A stretch of DNA of 64,000 nucleotides from Hyphomicrobiaceae bacterium. Its GTDB lineage: Bacteria; Pseudomonadota; Alphaproteobacteria; Rhizobiales; Hyphomicrobiaceae. The position numbers were made by a program, and so were the translations under genes. The stretch is taken from positions 558,001 through 622,000 of the forward strand of contig JALHOW010000002.1 of the NCBI GenBank assembly GCA_022842785.1, written 5' to 3'. The number at the start of each line of letters is the position of its first letter. Position 1 is the first letter of the stretch. Below are positions 28,003-37,611 of this stretch, in pieces. The notes under the pieces are model-generated. The model had not been told where the DNA came from. It searched no databases and worked only from the letters and a program-made list of their open reading frames with translations.

Positions 28003-28977
28003 ATGCTGCGCTACGTGATCAAGCGACTTCTGCTCATGATCCCGACGCTGTTCGGCGCGGCGGTTCTCATATTTCTTCTGATGCGGACGATACCTGGCGA
28101 CATTTGCTACCTGCGGCTCGCGGCCGGCGGCGGCTCTGTCGTGCAGGACGTCCTGAACAACTGCCGCCGCGAACTCGGCCTCGATGAGCCGATGCTCATG
28201 CAGTTCTGGGCCTTCATCAAAGGCCTCGTGACGTTCGACTTCGGCAAGTCCATGTGGACGAACCGCCCGATCGTCGATGAAATCGCGCTGCGCTTTCAGC
28301 TTTCGCTTCAGGTCGCGATCATGGCGACGCTGACAGCCATCCTGATCGCGATACCGCTCGGGACGCTTGCCGCGGTAAAGCAGAACACCTGGGTCGACTA
28401 CTTCGTACGCACATTCACGATCGCGGGCATCGCGATGCCGTCCTTCTGGCTCGGCATCCTGATCATCCTGGCCATCCTCGTGACCAGCAAGGCGTGGTTC
28501 GGTGTGCCTTGGATGCCACCGATACGTTACGTCCCGATCTGGCAGGATCCCTGGTACAATTTATCGATGCTGATCTGGCCGGCACTGGCGACGGGCTATC
28601 GCTACTCCGCTGTCGCGACACGCATGACGCGATCGGCACTGCTCGAGGTGCTGCGCGAGGACTACGTTCGCACCGCGCGCGCCAAAGGCCTGTACGAGAA
28701 GCTCGTCATCAATCGCCATGCCCTGCGCAATGCACTGCTGCCGGTTGTTACCGTCGTCGGCATCGAGTTCGCATTCCTCATGGGCGGACTGGTCGTCACC
28801 GAGCAGGTCTTCAACCTGAACGGCCTCGGCAAGCTGTTTGTCGAATCGGTCCTCAATCACGACTACGCCATGACCCAGTTCCTTGTGATGATGGTGGTCG
28901 CCATCTTCGCGTTCACAAACTTCGTAGTCGACATCTGCTATGCGTGGCTCGATCCGCGCATTCGCTATACCCGCTGA
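28003..28977 (+). CDS. Peptide-type ABC transporter permease (DppB/GsiC type)
   Basis: From the ATG at 28003 the product has 324 residues: MLRYVIKRLLLMIPTLFGAA is the typical DppB first helix, followed by a periplasmic loop, and then five more membrane segments. The EAA motif, TARAKGLYEKLVINRHALRN, lies at about residues 222-241 and contacts the ATPase. A longer frame begins at 27940 but runs through the hairpin, so it was rejected. It pairs with the next permease, 12 bases downstream, to form the membrane channel. Confidence 0.93.
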   Translation: MLRYVIKRLLLMIPTLFGAAVLIFLLMRTIPGDICYLRLAAGGGSVVQDVLNNCRRELGLDEPMLMQFWAFIKGLVTFDFGKSMWTNRPIVDEIALRFQLSLQVAIMATLTAILIAIPLGTLAAVKQNTWVDYFVRTFTIAGIAMPSFWLGILIILAILVTSKAWFGVPWMPPIRYVPIWQDPWYNLSMLIWPALATGYRYSAVATRMTRSALLEVLREDYVRTARAKGLYEKLVINRHALRNALLPVVTVVGIEFAFLMGGLVVTEQVFNLNGLGKLFVESVLNHDYAMTQFLVMMVVAIFAFTNFVVDICYAWLDPRIRYTR

Positions 28978-28989
28978 GTGGAGGGCGAC

Positions 28990-29886
28990 ATGGCTACTGA
29001 GACTGTCTCCCCCGGAACCATCGTCGAAGACATCCCGCGCAAACCGACCCTGCTCGGCACGATCGGTTCGTTCTGTCGCGGAAATCCCCTCGGCGCCTTC
29101 GGCGGGTTCATCGTCGTCACCATGTGCGTGATGGCGATCTTCGCCCCGCTTCTCACGAGCTACGACCCGACCGCCAACGACTTCGGCGCGATGCTCGCCG
29201 CGCCCGATTGGGAGCATTGGCTCGGAACGGACCAGTTCGGCCGCGATCTTCTCTCGCGCATCATTTACGGCGCCCGGACGGCTCTCCTCGTCGGCTTCGT
29301 TTCATCATTCATAGGCTGCTTTCTCGGCCTCATCCTCGGCGTGACATCAGCCTACTTTGGCGGACGCTTCGACCTGCTCTTCCAGCGCGTCATGGACGTC
29401 TTCATGGCGTTCCCGCTGATCATTCTGGCGCTCGCCGTCGTCGCCATCTTCGGCACCGGCGTCACCAACGTGATCATCGCCATCACGATCCCCGTGATTC
29501 CGCGCGCCGCACGCATCGTTCGCGCGAGTGCGCTTGCCATTCGCGAGATGCCCTACGTCGATGCCGCGCGCGCAAACGGCTTCAGTAACTCGCGCATCAT
29601 CTTCCGCCACATGATGCCGAACGTCATGGCGCCGTTCCTGATCATTCTCACCGCGCAGGTCGGCCAGGCCATTCTCATCGAAGCATCGCTTTCCTACCTG
29701 GGCCTCGGCGTGCAGGAGCCGGTCCCTGCGTGGGGCCTCATGCTGCGCGGCGGCGCGCAGGAGTACGCCGAGAGCGCGCCCTGGGTCGCGATCTTCCCTG
29801 GTCTCGCCATCACGCTCGCTGTGTTCGGTTTCAATCTCTTCGGCGACTCGTTGCGCGACTGGCTCGATCCAAAGATGAAGACCTGA
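28990..29886 (+). CDS. Peptide-type ABC transporter permease (DppC/GsiD type)
   Basis: The 298-residue permease begins with a short cytoplasmic tail, has a first helix at about residues 38-58, the LGTDQFGRDLLSRIIYGAR segment characteristic of DppC proteins, and an EAA motif in DAARANGFSNSRIIFRHMMP. Five or six helices in total. GTGGAGGG precedes the ATG at 28990; a start at 28978 overlapping the previous stop is possible. It ends six bases before the stop of the convergent gamma-glutamyltransferase gene. Confidence 0.93.
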   Translation: MATETVSPGTIVEDIPRKPTLLGTIGSFCRGNPLGAFGGFIVVTMCVMAIFAPLLTSYDPTANDFGAMLAAPDWEHWLGTDQFGRDLLSRIIYGARTALLVGFVSSFIGCFLGLILGVTSAYFGGRFDLLFQRVMDVFMAFPLIILALAVVAIFGTGVTNVIIAITIPVIPRAARIVRASALAIREMPYVDAARANGFSNSRIIFRHMMPNVMAPFLIILTAQVGQAILIEASLSYLGLGVQEPVPAWGLMLRGGAQEYAESAPWVAIFPGLAITLAVFGFNLFGDSLRDWLDPKMKT

Positions 29887-29892
29887 CAGCGC

Positions 29893-31749
29893 TCAATCGC
29901 CGAGTGCCACACCCTCGCGCCTCGGATCCGCTCCGCCTTCCAGGTGATGGGGTCCGCGGCGCACAACGATGTGCGTCCCCGAGGTCATGAGATCGAAGTC
30001 GATGCGGTGGCCTAGCGGCTTCAGTCGCAGCGCCTGCCAGATCGTCGAGCCCCACGCCCATGGCCGCGTGAGCACCTCATAGGCCGACGCGGTGGTCGAC
30101 TCGAGTTCGAAGCCGCGCCCCTGACTGCCGAAGTTCGCCAGTGCCGCTGCCTCCTGCGCATTCATTTCCCAGTCGATCAGTGCCACCAGCGATTTCACCA
30201 CATAGAGAATGATGCGGCTGCCGCCCGGAGATCCAAGCACGGCTTTCAGCTGGCCATCCGCGTCGAGCACGATCGTCGGCGCCATGGAACTGCGCGGTCG
30301 CTTACCGCCGGCTACGCGATTGGCGATCGGGCGTCCCTGCGCATCAGTAGGGCGGAACGAGAAATCGGTCAGCTCATTGTTGAGCAGAAAACCCGCTGCC
30401 CAGATACGCGAGCCGAACGCAGCCTCGATCGTCGTCGTCATGGACACGGCGTTTCCGGCGCCATCCACGATCGAGATGTGGCTCGTGCCCGAAGCCTCCT
30501 GCGTGGCGTCATCACCGAAGAGGCGCGCACCGTCGGCGCCGGGATCACCGGCCTCGACGCGGCCGGCCGCGCGCAGCGGCGCGATGAGTGCACGACGCCG
30601 CTCGAGATAGTGCGCCCCCAGCAGCCCGGGCGGAATCTTCACGAAATCGGGATCGGCGAGATAGCGGTTGCGGTCCGCGTAGGCGAGCTTCTGCGCTTCC
30701 GCGATGATGTGAAGCGCGCGTGCATTGAGCGCAGCACTCGGACCACGGCCAAGATCGAAAGGCTCGATCAGGCGCAGGGTCTGTCCGATCGTATGAGCGC
30801 CGGAAGATGGCGGCCCCATCCCGCAGACCTTGAGATCGCGGTAGGGAACGCACACGGGCTCGCGCTCGCGCGGTTGATAGCTTGCGAGGTCCACGCGCGT
30901 AATGTCTCCGACGGGCGCTGGTCCGCTCGTGACTGCCGCAATGACGCGATCAGAGAGCGGCCCATCGTGGAGCGCACGCGCACCGTCGCGCGCAACCAGC
31001 TCCAGCGTCTCGGCGAACTCGGGATTGCGCAGACGATGACCGGGCGTCCATGCCTTGCCGCCCACATCGAAGAAGTAGTGGCGCGCAGCCGATGAGAAGG
31101 CCTCGGGCCCCATCCAGTCGAGCATCAGGGAAAGCCGCGGCAAAACGAGAAAACCGTCACGCGCGAGCGCGATCGCGGGCGCAAAGAGGCGCGCCCAGGG
31201 CAGGCGGCCGTGCTGACGATGCACGTGCTCCATCAGAGCGAGCGCACCGGGAACGCCGACGGCCGCTCCCGAGGCAATGGCCGTTGCAAAGGCAATCGGC
31301 TTTCCATCCGCGTCGAGAAAGCGGTTTGGCTGCGCGGCAACCGGCGCCGTCTCGCGGCCGTCATAAGTCCTGAGCGTACGCGTCGCGGCATCGAAGTGAA
31401 GGAGAAAAGCACCGCCGCCGATACCAGATGACTGTGGCTCGACAAGATTCAGCACAAGTTGCACGGCCACAGCTGCATCCACCGCGCTACCACCCGCGCG
31501 CAGGATTTCACGACCGGCTTCGCTGGCATACGGGTTAGCAGCCGCGACCATGTGATGGCGGGCAACGGCGAGGTCGCGGCTGTGGCGACCTGATGCAGCC
31601 TCGGGTGCAGCGCGCGTCGGGCCCGCAGTCGGCAGCGTTTGCGCCGCGATGTGAATAGTGGTGGAGGCGAGGACCGGGATCGCGAGGAATAGTGCCAGTG
31701 CGCTGCAGATCAGAAAAGAACGTCTGGGCATCATGGCAGAGAGAGACAT
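29893..31749 (-). CDS. ggt: Gamma-glutamyltransferase
   Basis: GGT is an N-terminal nucleophile hydrolase that cleaves the gamma-glutamyl bond of glutathione and related compounds in the periplasm. The preprotein of about 618 residues has an exported N-terminus (PRRSFLICSALALFLAIPVL), the large-subunit segment SSGIGGGAFLLHFD, the autoprocessing and catalytic Thr in GTSHISIVDGAGNAVSMTTT (about residue 420), and the small-subunit SPGGSRI glycine motif. Starts at 31779 (GTG), 31749 and 31734 are all possible; 31749 is used here. It lies 60 bases after dnaE2 on the same strand and faces the peptide importer convergently. Confidence 0.92.
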   Translation of the reverse strand: MSLSAMMPRRSFLICSALALFLAIPVLASTTIHIAAQTLPTAGPTRAAPEAASGRHSRDLAVARHHMVAAANPYASEAGREILRAGGSAVDAAVAVQLVLNLVEPQSSGIGGGAFLLHFDAATRTLRTYDGRETAPVAAQPNRFLDADGKPIAFATAIASGAAVGVPGALALMEHVHRQHGRLPWARLFAPAIALARDGFLVLPRLSLMLDWMGPEAFSSAARHYFFDVGGKAWTPGHRLRNPEFAETLELVARDGARALHDGPLSDRVIAAVTSGPAPVGDITRVDLASYQPREREPVCVPYRDLKVCGMGPPSSGAHTIGQTLRLIEPFDLGRGPSAALNARALHIIAEAQKLAYADRNRYLADPDFVKIPPGLLGAHYLERRRALIAPLRAAGRVEAGDPGADGARLFGDDATQEASGTSHISIVDGAGNAVSMTTTIEAAFGSRIWAAGFLLNNELTDFSFRPTDAQGRPIANRVAGGKRPRSSMAPTIVLDADGQLKAVLGSPGGSRIILYVVKSLVALIDWEMNAQEAAALANFGSQGRGFELESTTASAYEVLTRPWAWGSTIWQALRLKPLGHRIDFDLMTSGTHIVVRRGPHHLEGGADPRREGVALGD

Positions 31750-31809
31750 CCGCTCGTCGCCCGGCGACAGGCTGAACACTCCGCACGCTCGCAGCGGCGC
31801 CGCTATCGG

Positions 31810-34800
31810 TCAATGGAAATCGCGCGACTTCGGCAGGATGCGCTCGTTGCGCGGATGACCAGCCCAGCGCGGATGCCCCTTTGGACGGGCAGAATCTGGA
31901 TTTGGGCGGAGGACCTCATCGGCAGGGGCGATCGGTATCGGCATGGTCTCGCGGCCGCTTTCGCTCAAGAGGCTCAGCCATTCCGTGCGGTCCTCGAGCC
32001 GCGCGGCGACGATGTGAATGATCTCGTCCTTCCGCTGAATGCGGCCATGAATGACAACGAGACGGGACGCCATGACGACGCGGCGATAGAGGGCCATCGT
32101 TTTCGCCCACACCACTACGTTAGCAATGCCGGTCTCGTCCTCGATGGTCATGAAGATCACCCCCTTGGCCGTGCCGGGCTGCTGCCGCACGAGTACAACA
32201 CCAGCTACAGATACCCATTGTCCGTTACGCGTTGTCCGCAGATCCGCGCAGGCCAAAATGCGCCGACGCCTTAGCCCACCCCGCAGGAACTTTACCGGGT
32301 GCGCCTTGAGCGATAGGCGCAGCGTCTGGTAGTCGGTTACAACATGGTCAGGGAGAGGCATCTGCGGAAGTGCGACTGCCGGCTCGGGCCCGGCCTCGCG
32401 CGTTTCGCTCCAGGCAAAGAGCGGTAGCGGCGCCACACCATTGAGCGCCTTGACCTCCCACAGCGCCTGACGCCGATCGAGGCCGATCGAACGGAAGGCA
32501 TCCGCCGCTGCCAGCCGCTCGATCGTCTCGAGGCGGACGCCGCCTCGTCGCCAAAGATCGTACGCATCGGCAAAGGGTGCCGCCGCGCGAGCCGCCAGCA
32601 GCTTCTCGCAGGTCTCCTTTTCGTTCATGCCATCGATCTGGCGAAAACCGAGGCGCAGTGCAGGCCGACCGTCAGAGCCACCCGGTTCAAGCGTGCAGTC
32701 CCAATCGGAGTGATTGATATCCACCGGGCGCACCTCAACGCCGTTCTCGCGAGCATCGCGCACGAGCTGTGCCGGCGCATAGAAACCCATGGGCTGGGAA
32801 TTCAGAAGCGCCGTGCAGAAAGCTGCCGGATGATGGTGTTTGATCCACGCTGATACATAGACGAGCAGCGCGAAGCTCGCGGCATGGCTCTCAGGAAAGC
32901 CGTATTCGCCAAAGCCCTTGATCTGGTTGAAGCAGCGCTGTGCAAACTCGCGCGCGTAACCACGCTCGACCATCTTGGAAACCATCTTCTCTTCGAGCTG
33001 TTCGATAGTCCCGCGACGACGAAAGGCCGCCATGGCCTTCCTCAGCTCGTTGACTTCAGAATCTGAAAATTGCGCGGCGATCATGGCAATGCGCATGGCC
33101 TGCTCCTGAAAGAGCGGAACGCCGAGAGTCTTGTGGAGGATGTTGCGTAGCTCGTCGGGATCGCCGCCTTTGGGAGCCGGATAATCCACCTCCTCGAGAC
33201 CGTCACGCCGGCGTAGATAAGGATGGACCATGTCGCCCTGGATGGGGCCTGGGCGCACGATGGCCACCTCGATCACGAGATCGTAGAAACACCTCGGTTT
33301 CAGGCGCGGCAGCATGTTCATCTGCGCACGGCTCTCGACCTGGAAGACGCCGATGGCCTCGGCCCGGCACAGCATCTCGTAGACCTTCTCGTCGCCCCGC
33401 GGAAGATTGGCGAGCGTCAGATGCTTGTCCTCGTGCGCCGCGATCAGATCGAAGGCGCGGCGGATGCAGGTGAGCATCCCGAGTCCCAGAACGTCGACCT
33501 TGAGCAGCCCGACTGTGGCGAGGTCGTCCTTGTCCCACTCAATGAAGGTACGGTCTTCCATCGCCGCATTGCCAATAGGGACGCTCTCCACGAGCGGACC
33601 ACGCGTGAGAACGAAGCCGCCGACATGCTGCGAAAGATGGCGGGGAAAGCCGATCAGCTCATCAGTCAGCTCCAGCACACGTTGGAGCAAAGGATCTTCG
33701 GGATCCAGGCCGGCCTCGCGCACACGCTCACTGGGAAGGGCACCTCCTGAGCGCGTTCCCCAAACCATGCCGGCAAGTGCCGCTACGACATCCTCGCTGA
33801 GGCCCATGGCCTTGCCGACCTCGCGCACGGCCGAGCGAGAGCGATAGCTGATGACAGTGGCGGCGAGCCCTGCGCGATGGCGTCCGTATTTCTTATAAAT
33901 GTACTGGATGACCTCTTCGCGCCGCTGGTGCTCGAAGTCGACGTCGATATCCGGTGGCTCCTGACGATCGGCGCTGATGAAACGCTCGAAGAGGAGATCG
34001 ACCTCCGTCGGGTTCACCGCGGTGATGCCTAGGCAGTAGCAGACCACCGAGTTGGCCGCAGAACCGCGGCCCTGGCAGAGGATCTCCTCCCTCTTAGCGT
34101 AGGCGACGATGTCGTGGACCGTGAGGAAATAGGGCGCATATTTCAGATCCGCGATCAGCGCGAGCTCTTTGTCAATGAGCCCGCGCACTTTTCCGGATAC
34201 GCCATCAGGGAAATGCTCTCGCGCGCCGGCTTCGACGAGATCGATGAGATGTTCGTGCGGTGTCTTTCCAGGAGGGACGGGCTCGTCGGGATATTCGCAT
34301 TGCAGATCGTCGAGATTGAATGTGCAGGCAGCAGCAATATCGATCGTATGGGCAAGTGCCGTCTCATATCCTTCGAAGAGATGCGCCATCTCGTGCGGCG
34401 GCTTGATGTAACGCTCGGCATTGGGGGCAAGCCGCAGCCCCGCCTTGCTGATGCGCACGCCCTCACGGATGCAGGTCAGCACGTCCTGGAGAGGGCGACG
34501 ATGGGACGTGTGATAGAGCACATCTCCCGTCGCGACGAGCGGCACACGACAGCGCCGGGCCAGGGCTGCGAGCGCGGCAATGCGGGCGCGGTCGTCCCCG
34601 CGATAACTGTGCGTGGCGGCGAGATAGAGAGTGGCCGATGCGAGACTCGCCTTGAAACGGCGCAGTTCCGCCTCGAAGACTGCATGTGCGTCTTCCGCCT
34701 GCCAGCTCCAGCCCTCGGGAGGCAGCGCAATCATGATCTGGCCGCGCGCTGCGGCCGCAACGTTTTCGAGCGCGAGAATGCATGCGCCCTTGTCCGCGGC

Positions 34801-35112
34801 AAGCTGGCCCTGTGAAAGAAGACGGCAGAGGCGGCCATAAGCCTCGCGGTCTGTTGGCAGGCAGATGAGACTCGGCGCGTCGATGAGATCGAGGCGCGTG
34901 CCGACGATGAGCTTGAGGTCGGCCTTCTTTGCAGCCGTATGCGCACACACGACACCGGCGAGCGTATTGCGATCCGTGATTGCCAGCGCCGCGAGGCCCT
35001 GCAGCTTCGCCTCCGCCACCAGCTCATGAGGATGAGAGCCGCCACGCAAAAAGGAGAAGTTGGTCGTCACCTGCAGCTCGGCATAAGCAGGTTTCATGAC
35101 ATCAAGTTTCAT
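31810..35112 (-). CDS. dnaE2: DnaE2, error-prone DNA polymerase III alpha subunit
   Basis: The 1100-residue product is the catalytic polymerase of the ImuA-ImuB-DnaE2 translesion mutasome. It starts with a PHP domain (TTNFSFLRGGSHPHELVAEA), then a C-family palm containing PPDIDVDFEHQRREEVIQYI with the two active-site Asp at about 388-390, a third acidic site near LLKVDVLGLGML, and a C-terminal OB domain (VSVAGVVLVRQQPGTAKGVI). The length is that of DnaE2 rather than of the about 1160-residue replicative DnaE1, and the genetic context settles the call. It overlaps the imuB stop by ATGA and is expressed from the SOS promoter upstream of imuA. Confidence 0.97.
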   Translation of the reverse strand: MKLDVMKPAYAELQVTTNFSFLRGGSHPHELVAEAKLQGLAALAITDRNTLAGVVCAHTAAKKADLKLIVGTRLDLIDAPSLICLPTDREAYGRLCRLLSQGQLAADKGACILALENVAAAARGQIMIALPPEGWSWQAEDAHAVFEAELRRFKASLASATLYLAATHSYRGDDRARIAALAALARRCRVPLVATGDVLYHTSHRRPLQDVLTCIREGVRISKAGLRLAPNAERYIKPPHEMAHLFEGYETALAHTIDIAAACTFNLDDLQCEYPDEPVPPGKTPHEHLIDLVEAGAREHFPDGVSGKVRGLIDKELALIADLKYAPYFLTVHDIVAYAKREEILCQGRGSAANSVVCYCLGITAVNPTEVDLLFERFISADRQEPPDIDVDFEHQRREEVIQYIYKKYGRHRAGLAATVISYRSRSAVREVGKAMGLSEDVVAALAGMVWGTRSGGALPSERVREAGLDPEDPLLQRVLELTDELIGFPRHLSQHVGGFVLTRGPLVESVPIGNAAMEDRTFIEWDKDDLATVGLLKVDVLGLGMLTCIRRAFDLIAAHEDKHLTLANLPRGDEKVYEMLCRAEAIGVFQVESRAQMNMLPRLKPRCFYDLVIEVAIVRPGPIQGDMVHPYLRRRDGLEEVDYPAPKGGDPDELRNILHKTLGVPLFQEQAMRIAMIAAQFSDSEVNELRKAMAAFRRRGTIEQLEEKMVSKMVERGYAREFAQRCFNQIKGFGEYGFPESHAASFALLVYVSAWIKHHHPAAFCTALLNSQPMGFYAPAQLVRDARENGVEVRPVDINHSDWDCTLEPGGSDGRPALRLGFRQIDGMNEKETCEKLLAARAAAPFADAYDLWRRGGVRLETIERLAAADAFRSIGLDRRQALWEVKALNGVAPLPLFAWSETREAGPEPAVALPQMPLPDHVVTDYQTLRLSLKAHPVKFLRGGLRRRRILACADLRTTRNGQWVSVAGVVLVRQQPGTAKGVIFMTIEDETGIANVVVWAKTMALYRRVVMASRLVVIHGRIQRKDEIIHIVAARLEDRTEWLSLLSESGRETMPIPIAPADEVLRPNPDSARPKGHPRWAGHPRNERILPKSRDFH

Positions 35113-36785
35113 GGGACCAATCCGTGCATGAACCAGCGGGGCACGCCGGCCGATAGATCATCGCTGCCTTCGTCTCCCTCTTCATCTCTCTCCTTGTCAT
35201 AAAGACCCGCGCGGAAAACCCAGTAGCGCGCGCCACCTGCCTCCTCGATCAGGTAGTAGTCGCGGGTGCGCGCCGCGCCGCTGCCCGCTTCGGGCGCGCG
35301 TGGGACATAGGCCGCCCACCATGCGGGCGCGAGCCGCTCGGGCCCCTCGGCGCGCACGATCCGCCGGCGCACGCGCCGCCAGACGATCAGGGCAGGCGCT
35401 CCCTCTGGAATGGCAGCAAGCACCTCGATCGGCTCGGGCGGATCCAGTAGGAAGGCTGGGCGGCGCCCCTCGAAAGTGGGTGCAGCTTCCTCGGATTGGG
35501 CCGGCAATTTCGCCGGTGCGGCGCTGATGGCCGGCGCGCGCTTTTGTGCCGCCTCCGGAATGTGGCTGGCACGAGGGAGAAGACGCATGACGCGACCTTT
35601 GCCGAGACGGCCCGAGAGGCGATCGACGAGCCGGGCGGTCGCGCGTGCGTGCGTGCCGGCGACGTCCGCGTCGAGTGCCTGCTGGTGTGCGTCGAGACGC
35701 GTTACTTCGCTCGTCTCGAGCGTCATCAGGTCAATGCCGAAACCGGCGTCGAACGTGGCGATCTTCTCGAGCAGCAGCCGACGGATGTGGGCGTCATCCC
35801 GGCAGGACGCGCTGGTACCGATCGCAACCTCACCGAGCGTCCCGTCCGAGCGGTAGAGCGTAAGACGAAAGCGGCGCCCGCCGACAGCCGCCTCGGCCAG
35901 CGCACCAGCTAGGTCGCTGCATAGCCGCTCGAGTGCAGCCTCGATGCCGGCCGCCGTGAGCAGCGGATCGGAGAACGGCAGGCGTGCGCTGAAGGTCGAC
36001 TGCTCGACCAGCGGCGCGCGAGGTTCGCTATACTGCCCAAGCGCCTGGTCGAGACGCAGGAGCACCGTGGCAATGGCTTCAGCTCCGGACGGCTCCCTGC
36101 GGCTCAGGGCGCGGAAACGGCGCTCGAGAGCGACCCGCGGGAGACCATAGAGCTGACCAATGCGCCTGAGCCCCAGCCGCTCCAGCAGGCGGACGTCATC
36201 CGCGCCGATACGAAGGGCTGCTACAGGCAAGGGTGCGAGCGCGTGGCTCGTTCCTCCCGATGGCGCGATTACGAAAGAGCCCTCCGGCGGCGTCCCGAAC
36301 CGGGCGAGCGCGGACGCGGCGCCGAGCGTGTCGGCACACGCCGCTCGCACAGTGAGACAGAGGCGCGAAAAACGCTGAGAGAGATCGGCGAGCAGCGCCT
36401 GTTCGCCATCGTCATCGGGTTGTGCAGCAAAGAGATGCGCGACGCCGGTGATGTCGATCCAGATCCCGTCTTCGCCATCGACGTTGCGGGTCGGCCCATA
36501 GCGGCCGCACCAGCGCGCGAGACGTGCAAGATCGTCGCGCTCTCGAGCGCGGTCGGCAGGTAGCGTGAGCAGCTCTGGCAAAGCCGCCCGTGTATCTGCG
36601 AGGCCAGCACCGGCGCGCACGCCGAGTGCACGTGCCGCTTCATTTGCGGCGGCGATCTCCAACCCATGCGTACTGTGCATCACCAGCGCCAGCGGCCGGT
36701 CTGCAGGCACTTCCTCAGGCCCTCGATGCCGCCGCAGACGCTCGATCGCCCACGTCGGCAGCCAAACGGAAACGATACGCGTCAT
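35109..36785 (-). CDS. imuB: ImuB, Y-family polymerase-like SOS mutagenesis protein
   Basis: ImuB is a catalytically dead Y-family homologue that bridges DnaE2 to the sliding clamp. From the ATG at 36785 (MTRIVSVWLPTWAIERLRRH) it has 558 residues. The N-terminal active-site region reads VSVWLP where active Y polymerases have an Asp, and GIWIDITG replaces the SxDE motif, so the acidic triad is missing, as expected for ImuB. A helix-hairpin segment follows (VRLLERLGLRRIGQLYGLP). The C-terminal part (about 440-558) is the ImuB-specific extension. The frame extends upstream to 36935 within imuA but that part was rejected. It overlaps imuA by 71 bases and dnaE2 by four. Confidence 0.95.
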   Translation of the reverse strand: MTRIVSVWLPTWAIERLRRHRGPEEVPADRPLALVMHSTHGLEIAAANEAARALGVRAGAGLADTRAALPELLTLPADRARERDDLARLARWCGRYGPTRNVDGEDGIWIDITGVAHLFAAQPDDDGEQALLADLSQRFSRLCLTVRAACADTLGAASALARFGTPPEGSFVIAPSGGTSHALAPLPVAALRIGADDVRLLERLGLRRIGQLYGLPRVALERRFRALSRREPSGAEAIATVLLRLDQALGQYSEPRAPLVEQSTFSARLPFSDPLLTAAGIEAALERLCSDLAGALAEAAVGGRRFRLTLYRSDGTLGEVAIGTSASCRDDAHIRRLLLEKIATFDAGFGIDLMTLETSEVTRLDAHQQALDADVAGTHARATARLVDRLSGRLGKGRVMRLLPRASHIPEAAQKRAPAISAAPAKLPAQSEEAAPTFEGRRPAFLLDPPEPIEVLAAIPEGAPALIVWRRVRRRIVRAEGPERLAPAWWAAYVPRAPEAGSGAARTRDYYLIEEAGGARYWVFRAGLYDKERDEEGDEGSDDLSAGVPRWFMHGLVP

Positions 36786-37611
36786 AATTCCACTCCACGA
36801 CAGAAGACGGCGCCACACCGCCAACGGCCGTACCGCGGCAACGCTCCAAGGTGAGCTTGAAGCGCGGATCGCCGGGCGCAGCCGGATCGAAGGGATGCGG
36901 CGCACTCGCGGCCGTGGCGATGCGCCAGCGGGCAAAGGTTGCGGCTGTGGGGGGCGAGCGCGCCGCAGTCACCATCAGAGCCGGCGTACAGTGAGTGGCA
37001 GTGGCAAGCGCAAGGCGCCGGGCCGGCGTCAGGGGGACGGCATCGAGACAGCCGATGACAATGGCAGCCGCCTCTGAGTTGATACTCTCTTCCATGGCCC
37101 AGAGGGTTTCGGCCGGCGTCGCCGTCTCAACCAGCAGCAATCGCGCCGGATCGAGACCGAGGCGCACGAGACCTGGGCCATAGAGCCCGCCGTTCTCGCG
37201 CGCGAGCCTGTGAGGCCAACACCACACTACGAGGCCTGGCCGCCCGGTCGATGACGCAGAGGAGGGTCTGCCGCCGGTCCAGCCCATGCCAAGGCGGCGC
37301 GCAGCCAGCAGAAGCGCAAAGGCAAGAGCAGCCGAAGCATCGTTGTAAGTCTCCGGCTTGATCTCGCCGAGACTCGCGACATCCAGCTGGCGATCGGGCA
37401 GCCAGCCATCCACCTCCGGGGCGCCGAGGGTCCAGTCAGCACACACCGCGATCTCAGGTGAATCCGTGGCCGGTCCGCGGCCGAAGTCCTGGTGGCGCTC
37501 AAACGTCGCGAGCAAAGCTCTGAGTTGCTCGATCCGCGTCGGTCTGGAATGGGGGGCTGGCGGCGGTGCAAAAAAGGGGGCAACTGCACCGCCGCCAGAG
37601 GGACGCATACG
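36715..37611 (-). CDS. imuA: ImuA, RecA-like SOS mutagenesis protein
   Basis: ImuA is a RecA/SulA-like accessory protein of the DnaE2 mutasome. With the ATG at 37611 the product has 298 residues: a Pro/Gly-rich N-terminus, then RIEQLRALLATFERH, a RecA-like core with FALLLAARRLGMGW and RPGLVVWCWPH, and a C-terminal region with RFKLTLERCRGT and VVEWNYDAYRF, as in other ImuA proteins. The family's Walker A is degenerate. The frame is open to 37818, but the LexA box lies inside that extension, so the upstream start is excluded. A 12-bp inverted repeat (37559-37596) lies just after the chosen start; a later start is therefore conceivable. The gene overlaps imuB. Confidence 0.9.
   Translation of the reverse strand, partial: RMRPSGGGAVAPFFAPPPAPHSRPTRIEQLRALLATFERHQDFGRGPATDSPEIAVCADWTLGAPEVDGWLPDRQLDVASLGEIKPETYNDASAALAFALLLAARRLGMGWTGGRPSSASSTGRPGLVVWCWPHRLARENGGLYGPGLVRLGLDPARLLLVETATPAETLWAMEESINSEAAAIVIGCLDAVPLTPARRLALATATHCTPALMVTAARSPPTAATFARWRIATAASAPHPFDPAAPGDPRFKLTLERCRGTAVGGVAPSSVVEWNYDAYRFRLAADVGDRASAAASRA
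37559..37596 (-). repeat. Perfect 12-bp inverted repeat at the imuA 5' end
   Basis: GGCGGCGGTGCA (37559-37570) and TGCACCGCCGCC (37585-37596) form a perfect 12-bp stem with a 14-base loop; on the mRNA strand the loop contains a run of T (GTTGCCCCCTTTTT). It lies within the first 20 codons of the annotated imuA and would mask translation or serve as a leader structure if the true start is further in. Confidence 0.6.
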
